Assembly (NCBI RefSeq): GCF_012926615.1
Contig: NZ_JABBNU010000004.1
Location: forward strand, 62,001-126,000
Length of the DNA: 64,000 nt
Reading direction: 5' to 3'
Origin: Marinigracilibium pacificum
Lineage (GTDB): Bacteria > Bacteroidota > Bacteroidia > Cytophagales > Cyclobacteriaceae
A program made the position numbers and the translations under genes. A model generated the notes under the pieces. It worked only from the letters and a program-made list of their open reading frames with translations. It was not told the origin of the DNA and did not search any database. Of the stretch, positions 18,418-27,149 are shown one piece after another; position 1 is the stretch's first letter, and every line of letters begins with the position of its first letter.

Positions 18418-19623
18418 GTGAAAAAAAGAGTTGTAGTAGGATTATCAGGCGGAGTTGATTCAAGTGTAGCTGCATTAAAGCTAGTTGAAGAAGGCTACGA
18501 AGTCATTGGGATGTTTATGAAAAATTGGCATGATGAATCAGTAACTATAAGCGACGAATGTCCTTGGGTTGAAGATTCTAATGATGCTCTTATTGTAGCG
18601 CAAAAGCTTGGTATTCCATTTCAAACAATAGATCTGAGTAAAGAGTATAAGACCAGAATTGTTGATTACATGTTTGCAGAGTATGAAGCTGGACGTACTC
18701 CTAACCCTGATGTATTATGCAATCGCGAAATCAAATTTGATATTTTCTTAAATGCAGCATTGAAACTTGGTGCTGACTATGTCGCTACAGGTCATTATTG
18801 TAGAAAAGAAGTAGTTGAAACAGATGGACAAACTCATTATCGACTCCTTGCAGGAAAAGATAATAATAAAGACCAAAGCTATTTCTTATGTCAACTGACC
18901 CAGGAACAATTAAAGTATGCACTTTTTCCTATAGGTGATATTGAAAAACCAGAGGTTAGAAGAATTGCAGCTGAAAATGAACTTGTAACTGCAGAAAAGA
19001 AAGATTCTCAGGGGCTTTGTTTTGTTGGGAAAATCAGATTGCCTGATTTTTTACAACAAAAGTTAATGCCTAAAGAGGGAAACATTATTGAAATTGCCTC
19101 AGACAATAATCAATTTATTCAATATTCTGAATTACTTGGTTCTCTTAACGGATCAATAAGTGAAGATAATTTGAAAGAGTTATCTGAACCATTTTCATAC
19201 TCTGAAGATCAAGGAAAGAAAGTTGGAGAGCATCGTGGAGCCCATTATTTTACAATAGGTCAACGTAAAGGAATGAATGTTGGAGGCACACCTGAGCCTT
19301 TATTTGTTATCGGAACTGATGTTCATACTAATACAATTTATACTGGACAAAGCTCTTCGCACCCAGGCTTACATCGCAAGGCTCTATACATAAAAGAGTC
19401 TGAGGTACATTGGGTTAGGCCTGATTTAGCGTTAAGTCCAGGAGATAATCAAAGGTTTGATGTCAGAATAAGATATCGACAAGATCTACAAGGAGCCACC
19501 ATATATAAAGTGGATTCCGGATTGTATATTTTATTTGATGAATTACAAAAAGGTATAACCCCGGGTCAATTTGCTGCCTGGTATAAAAATGAGGAATTGA
19601 TAGGATCTGGTGTGATTGCTTAA
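18418..19623 (+). CDS. mnmA: tRNA-specific 2-thiouridylase
   Basis: 401 residues. The enzyme activates wobble U34 of tRNA-Lys, -Glu and -Gln with ATP and inserts sulfur to give 2-thiouridine. The PP-loop SGGVDSS lies at residues 10-16; the two catalytic cysteines are Cys101 (in [11 protein letters not shown]) and Cys201 (in SQGLCFVG), and the FTIGQRKG motif and C-terminal OB-like domain are present. The protein is somewhat longer than the usual 360-370 because of an extra segment at about residues 220-260. The start is GTG: an in-frame stop lies two codons upstream, so no ATG is possible. Confidence 0.95.
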   Translation: MKKRVVVGLSGGVDSSVAALKLVEEGYEVIGMFMKNWHDESVTISDECPWVEDSNDALIVAQKLGIPFQTIDLSKEYKTRIVDYMFAEYEAGRTPNPDVLCNREIKFDIFLNAALKLGADYVATGHYCRKEVVETDGQTHYRLLAGKDNNKDQSYFLCQLTQEQLKYALFPIGDIEKPEVRRIAAENELVTAEKKDSQGLCFVGKIRLPDFLQQKLMPKEGNIIEIASDNNQFIQYSELLGSLNGSISEDNLKELSEPFSYSEDQGKKVGEHRGAHYFTIGQRKGMNVGGTPEPLFVIGTDVHTNTIYTGQSSSHPGLHRKALYIKESEVHWVRPDLALSPGDNQRFDVRIRYRQDLQGATIYKVDSGLYILFDELQKGITPGQFAAWYKNEELIGSGVIA

Positions 19624-19705
19624 TAGTTATCTTGGAAATCATTGTGTTCATCGATTATCTGATGTCTTGAGGTCACCAATCAAGCAGTTTGATCATTTAT
19701 ATTAA

Positions 19706-20113
19706 ATGGATTTTTTTATGTTATTTTCTAGATTTTTTAATAAGGCAGAAAAGAAAAAGGAAGCGACTCGAAGTTATATAAAAGGATTATTATCTGTTGC
19801 ATCTGCAGACTCTCATTTGTCATATAGTGAATTGAAGTTTGTTTATAAGACAGCCAGAGAATATGATTTTCCTGTGGAAGAGCTTAAGGAATTAATAAAA
19901 GATAGAAAGAATCAACACTTTGATTATTCTGAAGAGTTCAAATTTGAACATCTTAAAGGAATCATAGCAATGGCCTCAGCCGACGGTAAGATTTCCATAA
20001 AAGAAGTGGCTTATATTAAAAAACTTGCAGTTCAAATGGGCTACAAATCAAATATTGTTGAAGAAATATTTGAAGAATTTATAAATAAAGATTCAGAATT
20101 AGTTTTGATCTAA
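19706..20113 (+). CDS. TerB-like helical protein
   Basis: 135 residues, all helical. Two similar halves carry the pattern (V/I)ASADSHLSYSELKFVYKTA and MASADGKISIKEVAYIKKLA, which is the acidic D-G-x-I-x-x-x-E motif of the TerB / DjlA N-terminal domain fold. Such proteins occur in tellurite-resistance clusters but also alone in Bacteroidota; no ter genes are nearby, so a stress role is not supported by context. The first ATG (19706) or the one four codons later could be used. A strong terminator lies about 50 bp past the stop, inside the convergent hydrolase gene. Confidence 0.7.
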   Translation: MDFFMLFSRFFNKAEKKKEATRSYIKGLLSVASADSHLSYSELKFVYKTAREYDFPVEELKELIKDRKNQHFDYSEEFKFEHLKGIIAMASADGKISIKEVAYIKKLAVQMGYKSNIVEEIFEEFINKDSELVLI

Positions 20114-20116
20114 TAA

Positions 20117-20761
20117 TCAAGATGTTATAATTGTCTTTATAATTGAAGAATTGATCGTGTGTCCCCCCTGATATTTTATAACATCGGGGGTTTTTTTTGT
20201 TAATTCTTGAATGTAATTTTTGATCTTATCTGCATTTTTGCCTGTGATATATTCGTCACTATCACCGTATACAAAAAATACTTTTGATGTCTTTTTAAGT
20301 TTAATAGGTGTAAATATATCATGTGCCGGATTTCCAGCATAGCAAATTAATTTATCCGGTGAAAGACCCAATTCAGATATTATTCTTGTTGCGGTGGCTA
20401 CTCCTTGAGAAAAACCAAGTATTACCAGTTCTTTTATACTGAGATCAATTCCTTTGAATAACATTTCAATAAGTGCTTTGATATAATTTATCTGATTACT
20501 TCGGCCTTCTTCTCTAAATTCTTTTGTTAGCCACGAAGCTCCTACTTTGTCATACTTTTCTCCAAGATAAAAAAGAGATAGTCCTTGAGGAAAAATGAGA
20601 CAATCATCAGTTGTGAAGTGATTAAACTTCTTTGAAAAATAATTAACATTTTGACCGTAGCCATGAAAAATAATCCATATTCGATTGGCAACTTCAGGAG
20701 AAGTGCCAATCTTTAAATATGGAGCTTTAAAGCTGAAATCTATTGAATCTGTTTTATTCAA
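20117..20761 (-). CDS. Alpha/beta hydrolase, phospholipase/carboxylesterase type
   Basis: 214 residues. The oxyanion segment is FHGYGQN, the nucleophile elbow GFSQG (Ser118), followed by Asp168 (in YGDSDEYI) and His201 (in GGHTI), a complete triad of the YpfH/acyl-protein-thioesterase-like family. Substrate is unknown. The start is TTG at 20761; no in-frame ATG occurs before residue 100 and an in-frame stop lies just upstream. It is the third gene after fadI and fadJ (26-bp gap), so a thioesterase or esterase role in lipid catabolism is plausible (inference). Confidence 0.85.
   Translation of the reverse strand: MNKTDSIDFSFKAPYLKIGTSPEVANRIWIIFHGYGQNVNYFSKKFNHFTTDDCLIFPQGLSLFYLGEKYDKVGASWLTKEFREEGRSNQINYIKALIEMLFKGIDLSIKELVILGFSQGVATATRIISELGLSPDKLICYAGNPAHDIFTPIKLKKTSKVFFVYGDSDEYITGKNADKIKNYIQELTKKTPDVIKYQGGHTINSSIIKTIITS
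20163..20198 (+). terminator. Terminator of the TerB-like gene, embedded in the convergent hydrolase gene
   Basis: CCCCC-T-GAT pairs with ATC-GGGGG around a 10-base loop and is followed by eight T on the plus strand. It sits 50 bases past the TerB-like stop codon but within the coding region of the opposite-strand hydrolase. Confidence 0.65.
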
Positions 20762-20787
20762 AGTATATGTTATTTAATAATGTATTC

Positions 20788-22890
20788 TTAATAAATAGAT
20801 TTTCCTTCTTTTGAAAAATTTGTGATGATATCAGCCGGCTTAAATCTATTTCCATATTTTTCTTTTAAAGAATTAAGGTCGTTCACAAGATTTTCCAAAC
20901 CATAATTGTGTGCATACATAAATGGGCCACCTAAAAATGGAGGGAAACCTAATCCAAAGATTGCCCCAATATCTCCCGATTCTGCATCTTTTAATATATT
21001 TTCTTCCAGGCAATAGAACGCTTCATTAACCATTATTAAAAATAGTCGGTCAGAAACCTCCTTGTCAGCGGTTTTATCAAAGCTATGGTTTGTACCAAAG
21101 AGAGATGCTAACTCCGGGTTTAATTCTTTCTTTTTACCCTCATAATTAAAAAATCCTCGTTTGGTTTTCTTTCCCAGCCAACCTTTATCTTCCATTTTTT
21201 GCATAACCGGATGTGCGTCTGCACCTCTGGATTTAAACAATTCACCCAGCGCTCCCCTGTTAATATGGGCTCCAACATCAATACCTATTTCATCAATAAG
21301 TGTAATTGGCCCAACTGGGAAACCTTTTTTCTTCATCACCCTATCTATGCTTTTAGGCTCATATCCTTCTGAAATAGCAACCATTGCTTCATTGAGCATT
21401 GGAGCTAAGATTCTGGTTGTATAAAATCCCGGTCCATCATTTACATCGATACAGACTTTGCCTTGTTTAAGTCCAATATCATAAGCCTGGGCAAGAGCTT
21501 TTTCATTAGTTTGAGAAGTTTTAACTATTTCAAGCAGAGGCATTTTCTCTACTGGTGAGAAGTAATGCATACCTAATACCCTTTCAGGATTTTTGCAAAC
21601 AGAAGCAATTTCAGTTACCGGCAAAGCAGAAGTATTTGTAGCAATTAAAGCATCTTCAGGTAATACCTCACTCCAGTTTTTTAATATTTTTTGTTTTAAT
21701 GATAGATCTTCAAAAACAGCTTCGATTAATGAATCTGATTTTATTGGGTCACCAGATTCAATTAATTGGAGGTCATTAAGTAGTTTTTGATAACTGCTCT
21801 CCGATAGTTGTTTTCTTTTAACCTTAGTCTTTAAATATTCAGAAGTTCTTTCTTTAGCCTTTTTTAATGCTCCATTATTTAGATCCAATAGCGAAACTTT
21901 ATAACCATTATCTACTGATACAGTGGCTATTCCATTTCCCATTAACCCTGCCCCTAAAACAGACAGGTGTTGAGGTGATTTTGAAAGAGCTTCCATGTAT
22001 GGGTTTTTTCTGAAATTATTCATCTGGAAAAACAACCTGATAAGTTGCTTAGCTTCAGGTGAATGCAATAGTTTGGTAAATCCTTCTATTTCTCTTCGTA
22101 TTGCGTCTTCTCTTGATTTACCCGGGTGGTAATCCAGACACTTTAAAATCTCTAATGGAGCCGGATAATTACCTTGAGTTTTAGCTAACACACCTTCTCT
22201 GGCCTTATTGATTACCAGGCTTTTAAAAGGGCCGAAAAGTAAAGCTTTATCTTTTACAGAAAGACTTTTAGTCTTTAACGGGGTGTGTTTTCCATTTGCA
22301 ATATCCTTAACTAATTGAATACCTGCTTTTAATCGGAAGTTTTCGTGAGTATATACATCTGCAAGTCCCATTTTTTTTGCTCGGGATGCGTATAGGTTTT
22401 TTCCTGTAAGGATATATTCAAGAGCATTTGGTAGTCCTATTCGCTTATATAATCTTACAGTTCCACCCAGGCCTGGTAGCAAACCTAATTTTATTTCAGG
22501 AAGTCCCAGTTTAGTTTTGGGAGAATCAGTAATTACCATTCCATGACATGCTAGGGCTAGTTCTGTGCCGCCACCCATACAAGCGCCATGAATAACAGCT
22601 ATAATAGGTTTTTTACTATCCTCTATTCTATTGAAAAGCTTATGGCCGGTCTCTCCTACTTCACGTGTTTCTTGCTCTGACATTTCCAGGAAGCGCTTGA
22701 TATCTGCACCAGCCAGGAAATCCTTTTTTTCACTATAAAATACGGCTCCTATAATTGAATTATCAGTTTCAACTTTATCAAGAAGTGAAACCATGTCATC
22801 CAAATCATCTATGGAAATTGTATTGTATTCGCTATCCTTTTTATTCAATTTTATGATAGCAACATTTTCTTCAACTTGAAGTGTAAACAT
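20788..22890 (-). CDS. fadJ: Multifunctional enoyl-CoA hydratase / 3-hydroxyacyl-CoA dehydrogenase
   Basis: 700 residues catalysing the hydration and NAD-dependent oxidation steps of fatty-acid beta-oxidation. The N-terminal crotonase domain (about 1-190) has the GADIKRFLEM and GGGTELALACHG motifs; the central Rossmann domain begins at VLGAGLMGNGIA (about residue 312) and contains the TNTSALPVTEIA and HYFSPVEKMPLLEIV signatures; the C-terminal 3HCDH domain contains GPGFYTTRILAPMLNEA. It starts 3 bp after fadI, forming the beta-oxidation complex genes in one operon. FadB and FadJ cannot be told apart by eye; fadJ is chosen because its partner thiolase looks FadI-like. Confidence 0.9.
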   Translation of the reverse strand: MFTLQVEENVAIIKLNKKDSEYNTISIDDLDDMVSLLDKVETDNSIIGAVFYSEKKDFLAGADIKRFLEMSEQETREVGETGHKLFNRIEDSKKPIIAVIHGACMGGGTELALACHGMVITDSPKTKLGLPEIKLGLLPGLGGTVRLYKRIGLPNALEYILTGKNLYASRAKKMGLADVYTHENFRLKAGIQLVKDIANGKHTPLKTKSLSVKDKALLFGPFKSLVINKAREGVLAKTQGNYPAPLEILKCLDYHPGKSREDAIRREIEGFTKLLHSPEAKQLIRLFFQMNNFRKNPYMEALSKSPQHLSVLGAGLMGNGIATVSVDNGYKVSLLDLNNGALKKAKERTSEYLKTKVKRKQLSESSYQKLLNDLQLIESGDPIKSDSLIEAVFEDLSLKQKILKNWSEVLPEDALIATNTSALPVTEIASVCKNPERVLGMHYFSPVEKMPLLEIVKTSQTNEKALAQAYDIGLKQGKVCIDVNDGPGFYTTRILAPMLNEAMVAISEGYEPKSIDRVMKKKGFPVGPITLIDEIGIDVGAHINRGALGELFKSRGADAHPVMQKMEDKGWLGKKTKRGFFNYEGKKKELNPELASLFGTNHSFDKTADKEVSDRLFLIMVNEAFYCLEENILKDAESGDIGAIFGLGFPPFLGGPFMYAHNYGLENLVNDLNSLKEKYGNRFKPADIITNFSKEGKSIY

Positions 22891-22893
22891 AAT

Positions 22894-24177
22894 TTAGACC
22901 TTTTCAATTAACATAGCGTGACCATGACCTCCTGCTGCACAAGCAGCTATAACTGCATATTTTTTGTTTTCAAAATGTAGTCTGTTGACTGCAGTATTCA
23001 AAATTCTTGAACCTGTAGCACCAAATGGATGTCCAATACTTAAAGACCCACCCCAAAGGTTAAGCTTGTCCATTGGTATTTCACCAAAGGCCTTATCAAG
23101 TCCAAGTGATTTTTTTCCGAATTCATCACTTTTTAATAGTTTTAAGTTATATAAAACTTGAGCTGCAAAGGCCTCGTGAATCTCAAAAACATCTATATCG
23201 TCAATAGAAAGCCCATTTTTAATTAAAAGCTTTGGAATACTATATGCAGGCCCTAGTAACAACTCCTCACCGGGATTACGAGCCGTAAATACGTGATCAA
23301 TAATTTTTGCTTTTGGTTTTAAATTATATTTTTTCAATCCATCTTTTGAAGCCAAAATACTTACAGCAGCTCCATCAGTTAAGAAAGAGGAATTTCCTGC
23401 TGTTAAAGTGCCGTATTTCCTTTCAAATGCAGGCTTAAGTTTTTGTAATTTATCAAAGGTAGTCCCTTTTCTAATGCCATTATCAAAAGTAACTTCATCA
23501 GAGGCTCCAGGGTAAAATACGCTGGTAACTTCTTTTGTGAGATGTCCTTCCTCCCATGCTTTAGCGGCAAGTTGCTGAGACCTAGCAGCAAATTCATCTT
23601 GCTCCTCTCTACTAATATTGTATAAAGCAGCTGATCTTTCGCAATCCACTCCCATAACAGTACCAGTCGTAAATTCAGCAATATCAGGGATTTCCGGTTT
23701 GAAGTTTGCAGGCCGAAGTTTTAGAAGGAATTTAGTATAGTCAGCAGCAGATTTAAAAGTACGTGTTTCAAATAGCTTTTGTCTCATATCTTTTGGGAAC
23801 TGTATTGGAATGTCCGAAACACTATCGGTACCTCCGGCAAGGGTTAAATCAGCTCTTCCAAGCCTGACAACATCAGCCATGCTTGCGATAGCAGCGTTAG
23901 CACTTATGCAAGCCTGTGAAACAGTATGACAAGGTGTAAACGAAGTAATGCCTCCAGTTAAAGCAGCTTCTCTTGCCACATTTGAAGTTTGAGTTTGATG
24001 AATTACAGTACCCAGACACACCTGCTCAATATCTTTCTCCTCGATATTATTTTTTTGCATTACTGCCTGAATTGCATTTGCACCAAGTTGGTAAGACATA
24101 AGATTTTTATATCCGGTTCCTGCTTTTTGAAAAGGGGTCCGAATTCCATCAACGAAATAAACTTCTTTTATATCCAT
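22894..24177 (-). CDS. fadI: Acetyl-CoA acyltransferase (3-ketoacyl-CoA thiolase)
   Basis: 427 residues from the ATG at 24177 (MDIKEVYFVDGIRTPF); an upstream TTG extension is disfavoured because it would overlap the -7 box. The enzyme cleaves 3-ketoacyl-CoA in the last step of beta-oxidation. Catalytic Cys90 is in HTVSQACISAN, the conserved His in the GGSLSIGHPFGATGSR block, and the second Cys in VIAACAAGGHGHAM. First gene of the operon fadI-fadJ-hydrolase, transcribed away from the TetR gene with a palindromic operator between them. Confidence 0.92.
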   Translation of the reverse strand: MDIKEVYFVDGIRTPFQKAGTGYKNLMSYQLGANAIQAVMQKNNIEEKDIEQVCLGTVIHQTQTSNVAREAALTGGITSFTPCHTVSQACISANAAIASMADVVRLGRADLTLAGGTDSVSDIPIQFPKDMRQKLFETRTFKSAADYTKFLLKLRPANFKPEIPDIAEFTTGTVMGVDCERSAALYNISREEQDEFAARSQQLAAKAWEEGHLTKEVTSVFYPGASDEVTFDNGIRKGTTFDKLQKLKPAFERKYGTLTAGNSSFLTDGAAVSILASKDGLKKYNLKPKAKIIDHVFTARNPGEELLLGPAYSIPKLLIKNGLSIDDIDVFEIHEAFAAQVLYNLKLLKSDEFGKKSLGLDKAFGEIPMDKLNLWGGSLSIGHPFGATGSRILNTAVNRLHFENKKYAVIAACAAGGHGHAMLIEKV

Positions 24178-24198
24178 TCTTAAATAGTTTCTTATACT

Positions 24199-24229
24199 CA
24201 AATCTATAATTTATTTGACAAATTAGAAA
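24199..24229 (-). promoter_or_regulatory. Predicted promoter of the fadI-fadJ operon
   Basis: On the minus strand, TTTC (24226-24229) and an exact TAnnTTTG box, TAGATTTG (24199-24206), are separated by 19 bases. The fadI ATG is 21 bases downstream of the -7 box. Confidence 0.55.
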
Positions 24230-24244
24230 CTTATCCTTATTTTG
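24214..24244 (+). promoter_or_regulatory. Predicted promoter of the TetR regulator
   Basis: TTTG (24214-24217) and TTATTTTG (24237-24244, 7 of 8 match to TAnnTTTG) are 19 bases apart. The operator palindrome overlaps the end of the -7 box and the expected start point. Confidence 0.5.
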
Positions 24245-24257
24245 AACGAGTGTTCAA
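24242..24257. promoter_or_regulatory. Palindromic operator for the TetR-family regulator
   Basis: TTGAACGAGTGTTCAA is a perfect 6-bp inverted repeat with a 4-bp spacer, the usual form of a TetR-family operator. It lies between the regulator (ATG 12 bases away) and the fad operon, covering the regulator's predicted start point and lying 12 bases upstream of the fadI -33 box. This predicts autorepression and control of beta-oxidation. Confidence 0.75.
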
Positions 24258-24269
24258 TTTTTTAAAACT

Positions 24270-24854
24270 ATGGGTAGAAAAAGTATTTCCAGTGATCGGC
24301 GAAAAGAGATTCTTGAAGCTTACAAACTTGTGATCCGTAATGAAGGCATTGAAGGTGCTTCCATAGGTAAGCTAGCTAAATTTTTAAGCATGCCTCCTTC
24401 TTTAATAATGCATTATTTTAGTTCAAAAGATGAATTGATAAAATGTGTCGCCTCCGAAATAATTTCCGATACTTATGATACTTTGATTGAACAAATTGAA
24501 GTTTTACCCAAGACTGATCAGATTGAAAGGATTGTTAATTTTCTTTTCGGAATCGAACTACAGAAACACTTTGATTTATTTTATTATCGATTAGTAAACT
24601 ATTTGGCATTGTCTTCAGAGGATATATCTAATGAAATCTTATTAAAATTTAATCACCTGGTACATAGAATTTCAGAATATATTCAAATGAGTAATGGTAG
24701 TGTACATTTAATTGAACTAAATGAAATGAGTTCATCATTATTAAGTTCTTCATTTGGTTTTATGGAAATTGAAATGCTAAAGAATGATCAATCTTCATTT
24801 TTTAAAAATAGTCGTGTTATTAAAGATTATTGGATTAAGGCTCTTAAAAATTGA
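24270..24854 (+). CDS. TetR/AcrR family regulator, probable beta-oxidation repressor
   Basis: 194 residues. The N-terminal helix-turn-helix is visible (RKEILEAYKLVIRNEG, then ASIGKLAKFLSMPPSLIMHYFSSKDELI) and the rest is the helical ligand domain. Its position, divergent from fadI-fadJ with a palindrome in the shared promoter region, suggests an acyl-CoA- or fatty-acid-responsive repressor like FadR/PsrA-type TetR proteins (inference from context; the ligand cannot be read from sequence). Confidence 0.85.
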   Translation: MGRKSISSDRRKEILEAYKLVIRNEGIEGASIGKLAKFLSMPPSLIMHYFSSKDELIKCVASEIISDTYDTLIEQIEVLPKTDQIERIVNFLFGIELQKHFDLFYYRLVNYLALSSEDISNEILLKFNHLVHRISEYIQMSNGSVHLIELNEMSSSLLSSSFGFMEIEMLKNDQSSFFKNSRVIKDYWIKALKN

Positions 24855-24926
24855 AAGAATTATAGATTAAGCAATATATTCTGCATATCTTAATCCCTTG
24901 CTGCTTTTATTCCGTAAATCAATCTG

Positions 24927-26156
24927 ATGAACAATAACTATCCCATTCCGGAAAATGAAGCTGAAAGATTAAACTTTCTTAAAGAATTGGATATTCTTGA
25001 TACCAAGGAGGAAGAACAGTATAATCGAATTGTTGAATTAGCATCTCAAATTTGTAAGGTACCCATTTCTTTAATTACATTAGTTGATCAGGATAGGCAA
25101 TGGTTTAAAGCAAATAAAGGCCTCACCGTATCTTCAACTTCAAGAGAAGCCGCGTTTTGTTCGCATACGATAATTCAAAATGAAATTCTTATCGTTAATG
25201 ATGCTTTAGCAGATGATAGGTTTAAGAATAACCCCCTTGTCTTAGGATATCCAAATATCAGATTTTACGCAGGGTGGCCATTGATAACTACTAATGGTCT
25301 TGCATTAGGGTCTCTTTGTGTGATAGATAATATTCCCAGAGAATTAACTGATGAACAAGAATTTGCATTAAAAGTGTTATCAGAACAAGTTTTATTACTT
25401 TTTGATAATAGATTAAAGCAGAAGCAGTTAGATCAGAAAATTCATGATCTTGATATTCAGAATAAGAAGTTAACTGAACTTAACCAAATGGGAAATCAAT
25501 TCATATCTTTGATTTCTCATGATTTAAAAAGTCCACTTTCTACAACAAAGTCATTGATTTATCTTTTGAAAAATAACTCAATTGCTGAAGAAGATCTGGA
25601 CAAGTATCTTGACCAAATGGATGTCATGATAGATGGCACTAATCATTTGATAGAAAATTTAGTTTCCTGGGGAAGTAAGCAATTAGAAGGAAGAACAATA
25701 GAAAGTCAATTATTCTCCCCAATTGAATTGATTGAATCTTCATTAGAAATTTTTAAAATAAATTTAACAGCTAAAAATATCCAGCTTAAAAATTCTGTTC
25801 CTTCAGACCTTAGCATTAATTCTGATAAAGATATTCTCTATTTTGTTTTTAGGAATATGATTCATAATGCGATCAAATTTACCGATAATGGTGAGATTAA
25901 TATAACCTATGAAGCGACAGAGGATTACCATGAGTTTATAGTTAAAGATTCAGGAATTGGAATGGATAATGAAACTGTAGATAAATTAAATTCCGGAAAG
26001 ATTTCTAACTCAAACAGAGGAACTAAAGGTGAAAAAGGATCTGGCCTTGGATCATATTTTTGTAAGAAATTTTTGGAAAAATTAAGCGGAAGAATAATAT
26101 TCGAGTCCGTTAAAGGTTATGGTACTAGTGTCAAAATACTTTTACCTAAAAATTAA
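24927..26156 (+). CDS. Soluble GAF-domain sensor histidine kinase
   Basis: 409 residues with no membrane segment: GAF domain (about 20-165, with CKVPISLITLVDQDRQWFKA), HisKA domain with the phospho-acceptor His198 in SLISHDLKSPLS, and an HATPase domain with N box NMIHNAIKFTDNG, G1 DSGIGMD and G2 GSGLGS. This is the common cytoplasmic GAF-HK layout of Bacteroidota. No response regulator lies beside it, so the output partner is encoded elsewhere. The ligand of the GAF domain is unknown. Follows the TetR gene by 72 bp on the same strand. Confidence 0.9.
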   Translation: MNNNYPIPENEAERLNFLKELDILDTKEEEQYNRIVELASQICKVPISLITLVDQDRQWFKANKGLTVSSTSREAAFCSHTIIQNEILIVNDALADDRFKNNPLVLGYPNIRFYAGWPLITTNGLALGSLCVIDNIPRELTDEQEFALKVLSEQVLLLFDNRLKQKQLDQKIHDLDIQNKKLTELNQMGNQFISLISHDLKSPLSTTKSLIYLLKNNSIAEEDLDKYLDQMDVMIDGTNHLIENLVSWGSKQLEGRTIESQLFSPIELIESSLEIFKINLTAKNIQLKNSVPSDLSINSDKDILYFVFRNMIHNAIKFTDNGEINITYEATEDYHEFIVKDSGIGMDNETVDKLNSGKISNSNRGTKGEKGSGLGSYFCKKFLEKLSGRIIFESVKGYGTSVKILLPKN

Positions 26157-26184
26157 TTATTTTTTTTGACTAATTAATTCATTT

Positions 26185-26206
26185 AAAATAGCTAAACAGC
26201 TATTTT
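26185..26206. repeat. Short inverted repeat between kinase and barrel genes
   Basis: AAAATAGCT and AGCTATTTT form a perfect 9-bp stem around AAAC. It may be a weak terminator of the histidine kinase gene, but there is no T-run beyond the stem. Confidence 0.4.
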
Positions 26207-26227
26207 AGTGATTCAATTTTACTTGCT

Positions 26228-27139
26228 ATGGAAATGATACGATTAACTTTTTTTGCAGTATGCATTATACTGCTATCTAATTGTACTGTGCTTGCTCAGG
26301 GTAAATATAAAAATAGAAGCCAGCAAAGACAGTCACAATGGTGGATTGGGTTGAAGGGTGGTGTTAACCTAACCAAAGCATCTCCTGACCAGGAATTTTC
26401 AATAATGTCAAGAGTTTCCGGGGACCCTGATTTAACCGCTCTTAAGAACTATGATAATTATGGTAATTTTAATGGTCAATTTGGTGTAGTTTTTACTTAT
26501 GATAGTCCTTTTGGTCTTGCACTAAGTTTTCAACCTACAGTTCAAAATTATACTTTCAGTTATAGTTATGATTTTGATTGGGTGGATGATACTAACACGG
26601 GAAATACTCTTGATATTAATTATCAGCATGATCATTTTCTCCGTTATTTCGAATTACCTCTTTTTATTAGGTACCAACTTCCACTCGGTCAAACCAATGT
26701 TAAAGGGGCTATAGGTGGCGTTGCTGGAAAAAGAGAGTTTATCCCTTATATTCAAGGAGGTTTTTATTATAGTAAATTAATAGATGCCTTTAAGACAATT
26801 TCAACAACAGGTGTTGATAATGTTACAGGAAATAGTGGTGAGATCCAATATTCTGAAGAGTCTTTTGGAGTTAAAAATCAATTATTAAAAGGTAGCATTG
26901 GCTGGATTGCGGGTGTTGGCGCAGCATATGACATTGGTAATGTCAGAATATCTGCTGAGATAAATTATAAAAATGGGTTAAATAATATTGCTTCATCACA
27001 GAATCGCTTTGCAAATACTGATTCTGCCACTGGTTATTATGATGTATTTGATGATTTTACTCTAAAACACATAGAGTTCAATTTGAATTTATTATTCCCA
27101 CTCAAGTTTATTACAAGTGATTCATTCAATGCACTTTAA
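26228..27139 (+). CDS. PorT-like outer-membrane beta-barrel protein
   Basis: 303 residues with a signal peptide (through VLAQG, about residue 26). The mature part begins with WWIGLKGGVNLTKA, the first strand typical of the outer membrane beta-barrel/PorT family of Bacteroidota, and continues as alternating amphipathic strands (LRYFELPLFIRYQLPLG, FIPYIQGGFYYSKL, GWIAGVGAAYDIG) with a terminal aromatic-rich strand ending HIEFNLNLLFPL. A general surface or structural role is all that can be said. The lipoprotein gene begins 11 bp after it, so the two are probably coexpressed. Confidence 0.8.
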   Translation: MEMIRLTFFAVCIILLSNCTVLAQGKYKNRSQQRQSQWWIGLKGGVNLTKASPDQEFSIMSRVSGDPDLTALKNYDNYGNFNGQFGVVFTYDSPFGLALSFQPTVQNYTFSYSYDFDWVDDTNTGNTLDINYQHDHFLRYFELPLFIRYQLPLGQTNVKGAIGGVAGKREFIPYIQGGFYYSKLIDAFKTISTTGVDNVTGNSGEIQYSEESFGVKNQLLKGSIGWIAGVGAAYDIGNVRISAEINYKNGLNNIASSQNRFANTDSATGYYDVFDDFTLKHIEFNLNLLFPLKFITSDSFNAL

Positions 27140-27149
27140 TTTTTTAGCT

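Noticed and set aside
19706-20113. Part of a tellurite-resistance or stress (ter) cluster
   Set aside because: Only a generic TerB-like fold is visible; no terC, terD or terZ-like genes occur nearby.
24270-24854. Regulator of an efflux pump (AcrR-like)
   Set aside because: No pump genes lie beside it; the divergent neighbour is the beta-oxidation operon with a shared operator, so a fatty-acid role fits better.
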